DNA from: Corallochytrium limacisporum
Taxonomy: Eukaryota > Opisthokonta
Length of the DNA: 64,000 bases
Assembly (NCBI GenBank): GCA_002811645.1
Contig: PDIP01000004.1
Span: 1-64,000 of the forward strand
Direction of reading: 5' to 3'
Notes under the pieces: generated by a model
Told to the model about the DNA's origin: nothing
The model's input: only the letters and a program-made list of their open reading frames with translations
The model's database searches: none
Shown here: piece by piece, positions 47,450 through 56,563 of the stretch
Position numbering within the stretch: the first letter of the stretch is position 1
Layout of the letters: each line of letters opens with the position of its first letter
Position numbers and translations under genes: made by a program

Positions 47450-48538
47450 TCACCGCCTCAGCGACTTTTGCAAAAGAACCACAGCGAATGCTGCAGCAAT
47501 AGGCGCTACGAAAACTGCAATCATGAATCGGTGATTTTGTTGCTCGAGCTCGCTTACCTTCTTCTCAAGACTCCCGATGCGAGCTTCCATTGCTTTCACG
47601 CTCTGATCATGTTTTGTCAGAGCCTTGGTGACCTCATAAGCCACAACATCTTCTACATCATCCTCAGCGTACTCAGGTGCTTCCTCAAACTCTGCTGCGT
47701 TGACTGGCGATTGTGCACGGCCAAGTTCAGACGCCGTTGTTAAGTGGGACTTCCCAATCCTTTCTAGCGCTGGCAGAAGATCAGCCTTGTTCTTTTCTGG
47801 GACCTTCTCCATCATTTGAAGGAAACCCTCAACATAGCGCAGCTTGGCCTCCTCTGCAGGAATGTCGCCCAAAGCGTTCCACGCCTCCCATTTCGCCCGA
47901 GCAATCACATTGAAGATACCGGGCTGAGGAACGTTACAGGGGCCATTGGTAGCCTGCTTGTACAGTGAGTAGAAGTTGAGCTTGTCAGTATTCGACGGTT
48001 GGACAGGTCCATTGGATGGCAAGCCTTGAACAGTTTCCACAGCGAGTGTGAACCGCTCTTCCAAGGTAATGGTTACCATTGTAGTGGTCGCAGAGGTTTG
48101 TTTCTTCCCCTGCGACGGTGCCTTCTTTTGAGCAGCTTCCTTTTGCAAATGGTAAGGTGCCTTAGGGGGATCAACTTTGGCCATGACCTTATCCAATCTT
48201 TCGCGGTGCTCTTGGGGGACCAGGCGTGACATTGCAATGAACGTCTCGATATATTGTTGCATGGCCTCTACCTTGGACATATCACCTAGTCCGTTCCATG
48301 CCTCCCACTTGGCCTTGGCAATCACGTCCCAGAAGTTTGGCTTCGGTGCGTTACAGGGACCGACGGTGGCTTGCTTGTAAAGTGAATAAAAATTCAATTT
48401 ATCTGCATTAGTCGGCTGGATAGGACCGTCTTGTGGCAGGTCCTGAATGGCCTGCACAGCAGCATAAAACCGATCACTGAGTGTATCAGACATGCCCTTA
48501 GACTCCGCCAGAATGTAGGATTCGTTTACATCCGCCAT
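47450..48538 (-). CDS. tail-anchored protein with two acyl-CoA-binding domains (ACBD5-like)
   Basis: A 362-residue protein. Two ACBP domains lie at about 20-105 and 159-246, each with the family signature: NADKLNFYSLYKQATVGPC and NTDKLNFYSLYKQATNGPC, then AKAKWEAWNGLGD and ARAKWEAWNALGD. They bind long-chain acyl-CoA. Residues 283-289 (EFEEAPE) match a FFAT-like motif for VAP proteins of the ER. A coiled coil (about 305-336) and a C-terminal membrane helix (about 338-356) with a basic KSLRR end complete the layout of ACBD4/5, tail-anchored peroxisomal tethers to the ER. Animal ACBD5 has a single ACBP domain, so the duplication is notable. With PEX16 in this window, a peroxisomal location is likely. 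Confidence 0.9.
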   Translation of the reverse strand: MADVNESYILAESKGMSDTLSDRFYAAVQAIQDLPQDGPIQPTNADKLNFYSLYKQATVGPCNAPKPNFWDVIAKAKWEAWNGLGDMSKVEAMQQYIETFIAMSRLVPQEHRERLDKVMAKVDPPKAPYHLQKEAAQKKAPSQGKKQTSATTTMVTITLEERFTLAVETVQGLPSNGPVQPSNTDKLNFYSLYKQATNGPCNVPQPGIFNVIARAKWEAWNALGDIPAEEAKLRYVEGFLQMMEKVPEKNKADLLPALERIGKSHLTTASELGRAQSPVNAAEFEEAPEYAEDDVEDVVAYEVTKALTKHDQSVKAMEARIGSLEKKVSELEQQNHRFMIAVFVAPIAAAFAVVLLQKSLRR

Positions 48539-49439
48539 ACGCGCTTTTGGTTGGTACCCTAAATTTCCTGGTGCACTGGATAGTTGAATTTATTTTATAA
48601 TGCTTCTGTATCCTGCAATACTATAGACCATCTTATACCAAGATTTCGTTTCATGAGCTTCCAACAATACCCAAGTATACATATGTGGGGGTGCCAATGC
48701 GGCATGCACGCACATTCCCAAAAGGGCCTCATCCGCCCCATCAGTTCAGCGGGGAGTTGCAAGTTTTATTTTTAGAACACGATATTTACTATGACAAAAG
48801 CACGAGTTCCGGCGGAGCAAGGAAGAAAACTGTGGAACTCACAGATCAGGAAGATCTCTGGGAGGGGGGACCCCACTTTTATTTTCCCATCTCTCAGGAG
48901 GCATAGTTGGTATCGATGGTTCCTTGCTACCCGTCGGGCTGCTGTAGTGAATGAACCGAAATGTGAAACTGGTTCCCTCGCTGCTTGTTTGTGGGTGGAG
49001 CGGGTCTCGGCAATGCCCTCCTCTCGGCTTCCCCTCGAATGCCAGTGACTCTTATGTTCAGTATATTCACTATGGGTTGCTGCGGAGGCAACGTACATTG
49101 GGTACTGAGAGAGCTTGTCACCAGCCCTCCAGAAATCAATATTTTACGGGGGAGACGGACTCTTGCGCGGGGTACACAGTTGTAACGATGGGACTCTTGG
49201 CTGTTGGGACGGCCCGCCTTCCGTGACATCAGCCCATCGCCATTGGCCTCAACAGGCTAAGGGATCATGGGTATGGGAGGGTCTGCGGCTCTGAACTTCA
49301 ACCACGTTGTGGTTAACGATTCGGACTTACAAATTCCGCGTTGTCAATAAGAATACGTGGGTATTTCAATGGACATTGCGGTGCTGATCTTAAATAGATT
49401 ACACTTGGCTACAGGCCAGCATCTGTGCTTGTTAAGATC
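48539..49439. other. divergent promoter region, no gene seen
   Basis: About 900 bases between the ACBP gene and the SppA gene. Frames of up to 108 codons are present on both strands with no protein-like character. The frame of the SppA gene is open a little upstream of its first ATG, but only through a GTG. Confidence 0.55.
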
Positions 49440-51377
49440 ATGCGGAAATTGACAGGGTGGCCGGTGGCAGCAAAATCGTGGAGGCGGAGCCTCAGGTCGT
49501 GGTTGGTTGGGCGAGGATGGGTGAAGAAGAAGGTGGTGACACTCAACATCACTGGTCAAGTCCCTGACCGTGGCCCGCAAGGGCTGTCCGCTTACATTAT
49601 GGCCCGACAAGGACCGGTTCCCATTGACTTTGGAACCATCACCAGCGTGCTTCGTAAAGCTGCGGTCGACCCTGCCGTGGCTGGTGTGCTCATCCGAGTC
49701 AAGAACCTTCAGTGCGGCTTTGGTAAGCTTGATGAGCTTCACAAACTATTCGAGGAATTCAAGAAGCCTGAGAACCACCCTCAGTACAGTGTCCGCAAAC
49801 CTGTTATTGCCCACCTGGATGACTTTGCCTGCGACAAGGACATTGCTCTGGCCTCGGTCGCAGATCGTGTTTACATGGGACCTGCTACTTTTAGTTTGCT
49901 GACAGGACCCGGAGGATCACATCACTACCTCAAGGATTTGTTTGCAAGTATTGGACTGTCTTTCCAAGTCATTCGCCGTCGGGAGCACAAGAATGCTTTC
50001 GAATTTCTTGACCATTCTGAGCCATCAGAGGGGCAGAGGAAGGTTATCAATACTGTTCTGAACCGATTTCTGACAAGTACGGCTACCAAGGTACGAAATC
50101 GAAAGATCAGCGACAGCAAAGATGGCTTAGCACTTTTGGAGAGCTCGAAGATTGGTCCTCAGGCTCTCCTTGATGCTGGGATCATTGATGGAATCTGTGC
50201 CTACAGTGATTTGCTGCGGGAAATTGATGCGTTGAACAAGCAGTCGATTGCGGATCCTAACTGGGAAGAGAAGTTGGGGGAAAAGGCACTGGAGACCCAC
50301 AAGAAGGTGCACGAAACTGAACTCAAAGTGAAAGTGGATGAGCCCGAAGACCCCGGGTTCTTCGGCCGCCTATTCGGACGGGATGGCAAAAGTAGAAAGC
50401 AGAAACGTCCCAAGCCTCAAATAGAGATTGCGACTGCACAGTCCTACAACTATTGGGCAACTCCTCGCGGTCTGGGGATGATTGGCCATCCAAGGAAGGT
50501 GCCGAAAATTGCGATCGTAAACATTGAGGGCGCCATTACTAGCGGAACCAGTCAGCGGGGGGCTACAAAGTCTACCGGGGGCGAAACCGTTATTCCCTTC
50601 TTGCGGTCCCTGGCTATGGGTAGGGTACCTTGCGATGGCTTGCTGTTGCGTGTAAATAGCCCTGGTGGTCAACCAGGACCGTCAGACTCCATCTGGATAG
50701 AATGCAGAAACCTTCAGGCTCGTGGCATCCCAGTCGTCGCCAGCATGGGAGATGTTGCAGCATCAGGGGGATACTATGTGTCCATGGGTGCCCAGGAGAT
50801 TTTTGCTCAAGAATCCACAGTAACCGGTAGTATTGGCGTCATCATGGTGCAGGCGAATGCGAAGGAATTGGCTGTCCGTTCCGGTATCAAGTATTACCCG
50901 TTCACAACTACACCTGGTTCAGCACTATGGGCCCGGAGTGCCTTTAGCGGCCCCGACCCCAAGTCCGACGACCTCCTAAACCTCCTTGCTGATGACTCTT
51001 ATGATCGGTTCAAGACGCTGGTGTCCATTTCGCGAGGTTTGGACATGGACCGCGTCGAGGAATTAGCACAGGGTAAGTTGTACTCTGGCCAGCAAGCCAT
51101 TGAGTTAGGACTAGTGGACCGCATTGGAGGTCAGATGGAAGCGCTCACTCGCCTCCGTGAACTCATTGTCGATAGAGACAATAGATTTGCGAAGGCCGTG
51201 GAGGCTGGTGACCAGTCTTTCCTCGCCGTTCTGCCTCCTCGACGGGGGCCCTTTAATCTTGCAACGGAGGTCTGGGGTGATGTAAACATATTCTCCCCGA
51301 ACCACTTAGCCTGGCAACTGACCAACCAACCTCTAGTTCTGTGTCCAGAGAACATGGAAAGCGTGTTGAACGTGTAA
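49440..51377 (+). CDS. SppA-type S49 serine peptidase, double-domain form
   Basis: A 645-residue protein from the first in-frame ATG (49440). The first 35 residues are rich in Arg, Lys and Trp with no acidic residue (MRKLTGWPVAAKSWRRSLRSW), suggesting a mitochondrial presequence. Two S49 domains follow, as in the 67-kDa bacterial and plant SppA: domain 1 with VPIDFGTITSVLRKAAVDP and the general-base Lys in RREHK184NAFEF; domain 2 with GLLLRVNSPGG, VASMGDVAAS442GGYYVSMGA and TGSIGVIMV. Both members of the Lys/Ser dyad are present. A Lys-rich insert (about 285-325) separates the domains. Bacterial SppA clears cleaved signal peptides and plant SppA is plastidial; a role in mitochondrial membrane-peptide clearance is inference. 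The gene may derive from a bacterium or organelle. Confidence 0.9.
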   Translation: MRKLTGWPVAAKSWRRSLRSWLVGRGWVKKKVVTLNITGQVPDRGPQGLSAYIMARQGPVPIDFGTITSVLRKAAVDPAVAGVLIRVKNLQCGFGKLDELHKLFEEFKKPENHPQYSVRKPVIAHLDDFACDKDIALASVADRVYMGPATFSLLTGPGGSHHYLKDLFASIGLSFQVIRRREHKNAFEFLDHSEPSEGQRKVINTVLNRFLTSTATKVRNRKISDSKDGLALLESSKIGPQALLDAGIIDGICAYSDLLREIDALNKQSIADPNWEEKLGEKALETHKKVHETELKVKVDEPEDPGFFGRLFGRDGKSRKQKRPKPQIEIATAQSYNYWATPRGLGMIGHPRKVPKIAIVNIEGAITSGTSQRGATKSTGGETVIPFLRSLAMGRVPCDGLLLRVNSPGGQPGPSDSIWIECRNLQARGIPVVASMGDVAASGGYYVSMGAQEIFAQESTVTGSIGVIMVQANAKELAVRSGIKYYPFTTTPGSALWARSAFSGPDPKSDDLLNLLADDSYDRFKTLVSISRGLDMDRVEELAQGKLYSGQQAIELGLVDRIGGQMEALTRLRELIVDRDNRFAKAVEAGDQSFLAVLPPRRGPFNLATEVWGDVNIFSPNHLAWQLTNQPLVLCPENMESVLNV

Positions 51378-52419
51378 CAACAGTCAGCTTCCACTGCACG
51401 GTTAACCCCCAGTAAAATAGACTCCCGTATCAAAGATAGGATGATCCTCGTACTCCAAATCAATCCCCCCTGGTCTCCCCCACCCTTCCCTCCGTGGCTT
51501 TGTGGCCAACCAAGAAAACTTGTGAGCATAAATACTTCCTCCCATCACCAGCACGGTCTGTGGGCCCGTCGACTGACCGAGCTTTTGGCGCGCGCCCCGC
51601 CTTCGGTCCCTACATCGAGTACTAAGCACCGAACTGTTTTGGCTATTTGGCGCACTTAGCAATTCTGCGAGAGCACAAGGTGAGAGATATCCTTCAGAAA
51701 GGCTAGAATTTTCTCCCCACCCCACCCGGCTCAGGTGCCGTCGTCCGTCTTTGACATCCCATAGCCAGTGGCTGATTTGCCGTTCAACCGGCCCACGAGC
51801 ACACTTGGAGGGAAACCGGGAACTCGAAACTCCTTTGCCTTCTGCGGCTGTTGGCCCGAGACGGCCCCGCTGTGCCTCGCTTTGTTGTGTTCCCCTACGG
51901 GAAGGTGCGGGGAGGGGCAAACACACTGCCGCAGAGTCATCAGGACCTGGGCAGGTGCGGAGGGCACTGCGTTGCAAAAAGCCCTTCTGATCGCCCCCGG
52001 CAGTGTGGCCCTCTCGATTGCTCGAGTGGTGGGGGGTGGGGTTATGGGTGAGCAAGCACACTGTTGCGCTCTGTTTTTGGGTGCGTGGGCTGTTTGGTCG
52101 GTAAGGACTTGCAATGGTCGTCGGAGGAAGCAGAGGAGCGCACTCTATCCTACGGACACAGCAAATTGACACACCTTGGCTTCTGAACATTTGACGTTGT
52201 CTAAAGCATAGACAATTTCGCTACACAATTCAGGATTCAAGCGTCGTGGCCTGGGTATTTGAAATCAAGCACCTTGAATACATAATAGAGCCAATAATCC
52301 AGTCACTTTGACGTTCAGCCCCTTATGCAGATTTGTTCGGGACAGATAAAGATAAATTTATTTGATGGCAATGGACAGAAATCGAAAGCTACATTTCAAC
52401 AAGAGCTTAAAGCCATGAA
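51378..52419. other. intergenic, no gene seen
   Basis: About 1 kb. A GC-rich part (51430-52100) gives a 262-codon minus-strand frame of unlikely composition; the part nearest the CK2 start is A/T-rich. A minimal upstream frame ATGAAATGA at 52415-52423 overlaps the CK2 beta start. Confidence 0.6.
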
Positions 52420-52423
52420 ATGA
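52415..52423 (+). promoter_or_regulatory. minimal upstream ORF overlapping the CK2 beta start
   Basis: ATG-AAA-TGA begins five bases before the ATG at 52420, and its stop overlaps that ATG. Ribosomes starting here could terminate and reinitiate, or scan on to the internal ATG at about 52489. Confidence 0.5.
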
Positions 52424-53196
52424 CAGAACGGGAAGAAGAGAAACGCAATCCATCTAGTCCGTCCAGTAGCTCAAGCTTTGGAGAAGTCATGTCTTCAGAA
52501 GAGGAAGTCACTTGGATTTCCTGGTACTGTAGCCTTCGGGGCAATGAATTTTTTTGTGAAGTCGATGAGGATTACATTCGTGATAAATTCAATCTCACTG
52601 GGCTACACGAACTGGTACCATGGTATCGTCAGGCTCTGGACATGATTCTCGACCTCGAACCCGATGAGGATCTGACAGCAGACCAATTAGAGCTCATCCA
52701 ACAGTCTTCAGAAATGCTTTACGGTCTTATCCATGCACGTTATATTCTTACAAATCGTGGAATTATGCAAATGATAGAAAAATATCAGCACGGATTATTT
52801 GGCTACTGTGCACGGGTTCTTTGTGAGGAACAGCCAGCTCTGCCCGTTGGCCTGTCAGACATTCCTGGGCAGTCTACGGTAAAATTGTTCTGCCCGAAAT
52901 GTGAGGAGGTGTACCACCCAAAGTACTCTCGACATGCACGTATTGACGGTGCATTTTTTGGAACCACGTTCCCGCACATGTTGTTCGCAGTCACCCCAGA
53001 ATTGCGTCCGACCCGCAGCCAGGAGAAATATGTACCACGTATCTATGGATTCAAGGTCCACGAAAGCGCGTACAGATTGATGAGCAACCAGGTGGTTGCG
53101 GCATCAAATGCAGCTCGAGCATCGGGGTCACAGACCAGGATACAGGGACCGAACGGCAATGAGCAAGACAAAGACAAGGGGCCAAGCAAGACCTAA
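52420..53196 (+). CDS. CSNK2B: casein kinase 2 regulatory subunit beta
   Basis: A 258-residue homologue. The conserved core starts [30 protein letters not shown], preceded here by 23 extra Ser/Glu-rich residues (from ATG 52420); animal CK2 beta begins at this internal Met. The zinc finger that drives dimerisation is intact: GYCARVLC (Cys-x4-Cys) and KLFCPKC (Cys-x2-Cys). [12 protein letters not shown] and [16 protein letters not shown] complete the alpha-binding region. The C-terminal tail is divergent and Asn/Gly-rich. CK2 beta assembles a tetramer with the catalytic alpha subunits and directs substrate choice. Whether translation begins at 52420 or at the canonical Met is uncertain. Confidence 0.95.
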   Translation: MTEREEEKRNPSSPSSSSSFGEVMSSEEEVTWISWYCSLRGNEFFCEVDEDYIRDKFNLTGLHELVPWYRQALDMILDLEPDEDLTADQLELIQQSSEMLYGLIHARYILTNRGIMQMIEKYQHGLFGYCARVLCEEQPALPVGLSDIPGQSTVKLFCPKCEEVYHPKYSRHARIDGAFFGTTFPHMLFAVTPELRPTRSQEKYVPRIYGFKVHESAYRLMSNQVVAASNAARASGSQTRIQGPNGNEQDKDKGPSKT

Positions 53197-53277
53197 GTGT
53201 ATTGTCTACAGGTATCACAACATATCTTGAACTAGTGACAAATGTCTTCTTTAAATCAGTGTACAGCAATGAGACTG

Positions 53278-54198
53278 TCATGATTGGGTTGCAGTCTTGC
53301 GAAACACTCCTTGGGCAAACGTTCGTTCCATGGACTTTTCCTCCTTGCGATTCTCTACCAAGCGCTCCACCATCTGTGGTGGTTCAACAGGTACCAAACC
53401 AGCTTCGGCCATGAGATCTGCTAGGCGTTCCAAGGTAAAGAAATAAGAAAATGTGCCATCAGAACGAACATAGTAGTTTTGGTCAATCATTTGTCCGGGC
53501 TTGAAGCGAAGCATGGCCATATCCATGTCTCCGTAGTCACGGAAGATCACTACACCACCGACCTTCATACAGGCTGCAACATTCTTCAGAGCCTGTGCCA
53601 TACACTCTGGTGGGACGGCTGAAAGGGTAAAGATCAAAGTCGCCAAATCTACTGTCTGCGGTGGAATGATCTTGTCCTCCACCGGGGAGGACTCGGCAAT
53701 ATTACCCACAAAAGCAGTGATTTTGCCCGACATATACAGCCGATGGCTGTGTACAATCTCAATGGCAGAACTTGCAATGTCTGAGGCGTATGCCTCATAT
53801 TTTTCGATGCCATGATCTTCCAGAAATGGGAAGATGGTGTTGCCCACTCCACAGCCTACTTCATACCAAACACCACCCTCATCCTGTAAATTGATCAAAA
53901 TAAATAGGGAACTCTCATATGTAATATCACTTGTTAGTACTCTGATTAGATTCTGTCGTGTAGAAATGTACGCTGAACGCCACAACACACTTACCCTAAA
54001 TGTAGCAAGGACCGGAAACTCACGCTCTAACCAATGGCGATCCTTGAAAAAGTTGTCTTCGTTGCGCTTGTAAAACTTTGTCCAGCTGCCCTGGTAGTCC
54101 TTCAAGAGTTTCTTATACAATGGCGCGGGCACCTTTTTCCGGGCCTGACGCTTAAGGATGTCTTCAGCAGACCTTTCGCCATCCTCTTGACCACTCAT
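53278..54198 (-). CDS. METTL6: tRNA N3-methylcytidine methyltransferase (METTL6-like), one intron
   Basis: The open frame reads 306 residues, but an intron at 53884-53994 (111 nt, in frame) should be removed, giving 269 residues. The spliced product reads LEREFPVLATFR-DEGGVWYEVGCGVGN, the usual METTL2/6/8 order with SAM motif I directly after the N-terminal region. YKKLLKDYQGSWTKFYKRNEDNFFKDRHWL matches the family N-terminus. VDLATLIFTLSAVPPE and GGVVIFRDYGDMDMAMLRF are family core motifs, and YYVRSDGTFSYFF is typical of METTL6. METTL6 makes m3C32 in tRNA-Ser with seryl-tRNA synthetase. No presequence is seen, so it is cytosolic. It converges on CK2 beta, 81 nt away. Confidence 0.93.
   Translation of the reverse strand: MSGQEDGERSAEDILKRQARKKVPAPLYKKLLKDYQGSWTKFYKRNEDNFFKDRHWLEREFPVLATFRVSVLWRSAYISTRQNLIRVLTSDITYESSLFILINLQDEGGVWYEVGCGVGNTIFPFLEDHGIEKYEAYASDIASSAIEIVHSHRLYMSGKITAFVGNIAESSPVEDKIIPPQTVDLATLIFTLSAVPPECMAQALKNVAACMKVGGVVIFRDYGDMDMAMLRFKPGQMIDQNYYVRSDGTFSYFFTLERLADLMAEAGLVPVEPPQMVERLVENRKEEKSMERTFAQGVFRKTATQS
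53884..53994 (-). other. in-frame intron of the METTL6-like gene
   Basis: On the reverse strand AGG|GTAAGTGTGT starts at 53994; a perfect TACTAAC box lies about 45 nt before the TTTACAG acceptor at 53884. The length (111) is divisible by three and it contains no stop, so the unspliced frame is misleadingly open. Confidence 0.93.
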
Positions 54199-54519
54199 GG
54201 CGATCCCGTGTTTGCACCAAAGATGAGCCGATGGGAGTGGTTTTTAAAGATATTTGAGCGCAATTATACCGCTGCCTGATTTTTCTAGGTGGAACGTCAG
54301 CCAGGCTAGAGATACCAACTGACTGGGCCTCAGAGCCAAAGTTTGCAGCTGCAAATCCGGCTTCCGACAGCGGACCTCGTGAAAGGGTTGAAAGCCCCAC
54401 TCAGGTGGCTGTGGGCAAAGAGATGTGGCCTAAACTTGGGTGGGGGGGAGACCATTGAACGGGACCCCAATCTAAAGCTGTCTATTCGCATTTATTGCGC
54501 TTGATCAAAAGCTAGGTTC
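54199..54519. other. intergenic, no gene seen
   Basis: 320 bases between the METTL6-like gene start and the end of the eIF2B gene (both minus strand). A G7 run lies near 54442. No gene was recognised. Confidence 0.55.
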
Positions 54520-56055
54520 TCAATTCGTGGGCATATCGGAGCTGACTTTGTACTCACGAATAACGACAGGTGCAGACGAACAAGGAATCTGTCCTACTTC
54601 AGTCACGATTGCATCAATGAAATTTGGAGGAGTGACCTCAAACACAAAGTTCAGAACGACTAGGTGCTCGCTGTCTCTCCATCCAGAGAGGAACTTCTGA
54701 GGTGCAGTGTCTACAAGCTCAGCAGGATTGCCCAATTCGTTGTTCACGAAGGAATCAGCCTGAGTCCGCTCGCTAAATTTGTACGTCTCGCATGCCACAA
54801 GGACAGGAATGCAACTGTCTTTCGCCATCATACAGATTAACGAGGTACCAACATTGGACACAACATATCCATTGGCGAGCAGAGCATGAGCATGGACAAT
54901 CACTTTGGTCACCTCCCGCAGTACATACGAAATAGATGTGATCAAGACATAAGAGCAATCCAATCCTACGGCACGCAAACTGGCCAGTACCTGACGTCCC
55001 TTCAGAAGAGGCCGTGAATCCACCACCACAACCCGGAAGTTCTTTTCAGGATTGCTCTGCTTGGCCTTGACAAGCGCGTCAATGACAACCTCGCTATAGC
55101 CATATACAAGAATTACATCACCATTGTGAATGATCCCAGCTGTAGTATCGATGACAGCCTCACGAGCCATAACGATGCGCTCTTTGATAAAAATATCGAT
55201 GTCATCAATCAGGTCCTGGAGCACCTGCTCGTCATCCTTCGCGTCTGGGGAGATGGCTTGAATCAATCCCTTAACAAAATTAATGGAGTTTCCCATGCTC
55301 ACGCTTAAGCGTCGACACTTAGTCAGGAAGTTGACATGGACCTTGACGAGCTCACCCAGATATCGACGAACCTCTTTTCCGGGTGGGATGCGGTGTTTAT
55401 GCAGTAGTTCTTTGAACGCCTGAAGGAATGCAACGGCTCTAGCATTACTGCCATATAGTACACCGCGAGCCATCTTCAGGCCGATGTCGATGAAAGCAGG
55501 ATGAATGTTTGTGTTTCCCAGATGGATGTTTGTAGTCGGACTCAGATCCCAATCCCGCTGGGGAATGTGACTGAAAAGCTCAATGTGCTTATTAACGCCG
55601 GCAAACTTGACTTCCTTCTTCTCCCTCCGATTACTCTTCACTGCTGTAGATGATACCGTAGCAACCACTCCATCGATAGACAGCTGCGAGTTACGCTTCT
55701 TGTCACCTTGGTTCTGCTGCTTCTGCTGCTTCTGCTGTTTCTGCTGGCTACCACCAGTCTGCCGCGCAGCCTTTTCAGCCTTTTGCTTCTCTTGCAGCGC
55801 TCTACGTTCTGCCTTTGTCAGTTTTGGCTTCGGCTCAATTCCCGGTGGTCTTTCTCCGCGAGGTTCCTTTTTCTTCTTTTGCTTCTTCTGTGTCTTGCTG
55901 CTATCCTCAGTTCGTCCAGGACTGTCCTGGGTTCCCTTGTCCTCGGAATTCTCACTCTGTCTGCGTATCCGATTCTTGCGCTCCTCTTCACGATCAAGCT
56001 TCTCTGCAATAGAGTCCAACTCCGCCTCGGCGGCAAACGAAGGTGTATCCGCCAT
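54520..56055 (-). CDS. EIF2B4: translation initiation factor eIF2B subunit delta
   Basis: A 511-residue protein. The first 150 residues are Lys/Gln/Glu-rich and disordered (KQQKQQKQQNQ), as in other delta subunits. The C-terminal domain carries the eIF2B alpha/beta/delta fold: NIHPAFIDIGLKMARGVLYGSNARAVAFLQAFKELL, CRRLSVSMGNSINFVKGLI, DVILVYGYSEVVIDALVKAK, FRVVVVDSRPLLKGRQVLASL, and VIVHAHALLANGYVVSNVGTSLICMMAK. eIF2B exchanges GDP on eIF2; alpha, beta and delta form the regulatory core that senses phosphorylated eIF2. The extended basic N-terminus and the SMGNSINFVK motif identify delta rather than alpha or beta. Confidence 0.93.
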   Translation of the reverse strand: MADTPSFAAEAELDSIAEKLDREEERKNRIRRQSENSEDKGTQDSPGRTEDSSKTQKKQKKKKEPRGERPPGIEPKPKLTKAERRALQEKQKAEKAARQTGGSQQKQQKQQKQQNQGDKKRNSQLSIDGVVATVSSTAVKSNRREKKEVKFAGVNKHIELFSHIPQRDWDLSPTTNIHLGNTNIHPAFIDIGLKMARGVLYGSNARAVAFLQAFKELLHKHRIPPGKEVRRYLGELVKVHVNFLTKCRRLSVSMGNSINFVKGLIQAISPDAKDDEQVLQDLIDDIDIFIKERIVMAREAVIDTTAGIIHNGDVILVYGYSEVVIDALVKAKQSNPEKNFRVVVVDSRPLLKGRQVLASLRAVGLDCSYVLITSISYVLREVTKVIVHAHALLANGYVVSNVGTSLICMMAKDSCIPVLVACETYKFSERTQADSFVNNELGNPAELVDTAPQKFLSGWRDSEHLVVLNFVFEVTPPNFIDAIVTEVGQIPCSSAPVVIREYKVSSDMPTN

Positions 56056-56563
56056 AATTACAACGTGTACGATCTACAACTTTTCTCCACAAGCAAACAT
56101 TAAGGCGTCACACCATCCTCGTCGTGTAGTATCCCTGCTATCGCTTTAGGTATCTGGTGGGCTAGTGTAAGTTGTGTTCAGCACAATCATCCCATAGTAC
56201 TCTCTGTACGACAGATTGCGCAAATGCAAATTGAATACCTTCGAAATCAGTGGTCAGCAAATTAAAATACCAATATCACCATATATGCTACCCGCCTGCC
56301 CTCCTTCGGAGACAGCGCAATGCCCAACGGGAACATAAGCGCTAGGCCACGCGTGGGGAGTTGGGGGGCGGAGGGCGACGGGAGACAAGGGCAGCCAGGG
56401 GCGTACCTCGTCGTATGTTTCTCCCCTTCCCTGCTTTGACTTTTTCGCAGAGCTGGGCAGGATTTCGTACTGAATGTATGGTAAGCGATTCCGTACAAAT
56501 GCAATTGCACTGCAACACATACCCAATTGATTTCTAAATACTGTGTATTGATCGGAGATTGAG
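56056..56563. other. intergenic, no gene seen
   Basis: About 500 bases, GC-rich in the middle, between eIF2B delta and the F-box gene on the same strand. No conserved frame was recognised. Confidence 0.55.

Noticed and set aside
51402-52190. 262-codon minus-strand frame upstream of CK2 beta
   Set aside because: GC-rich chance frame with no hydrophobic core pattern and no start-proximal promoter.
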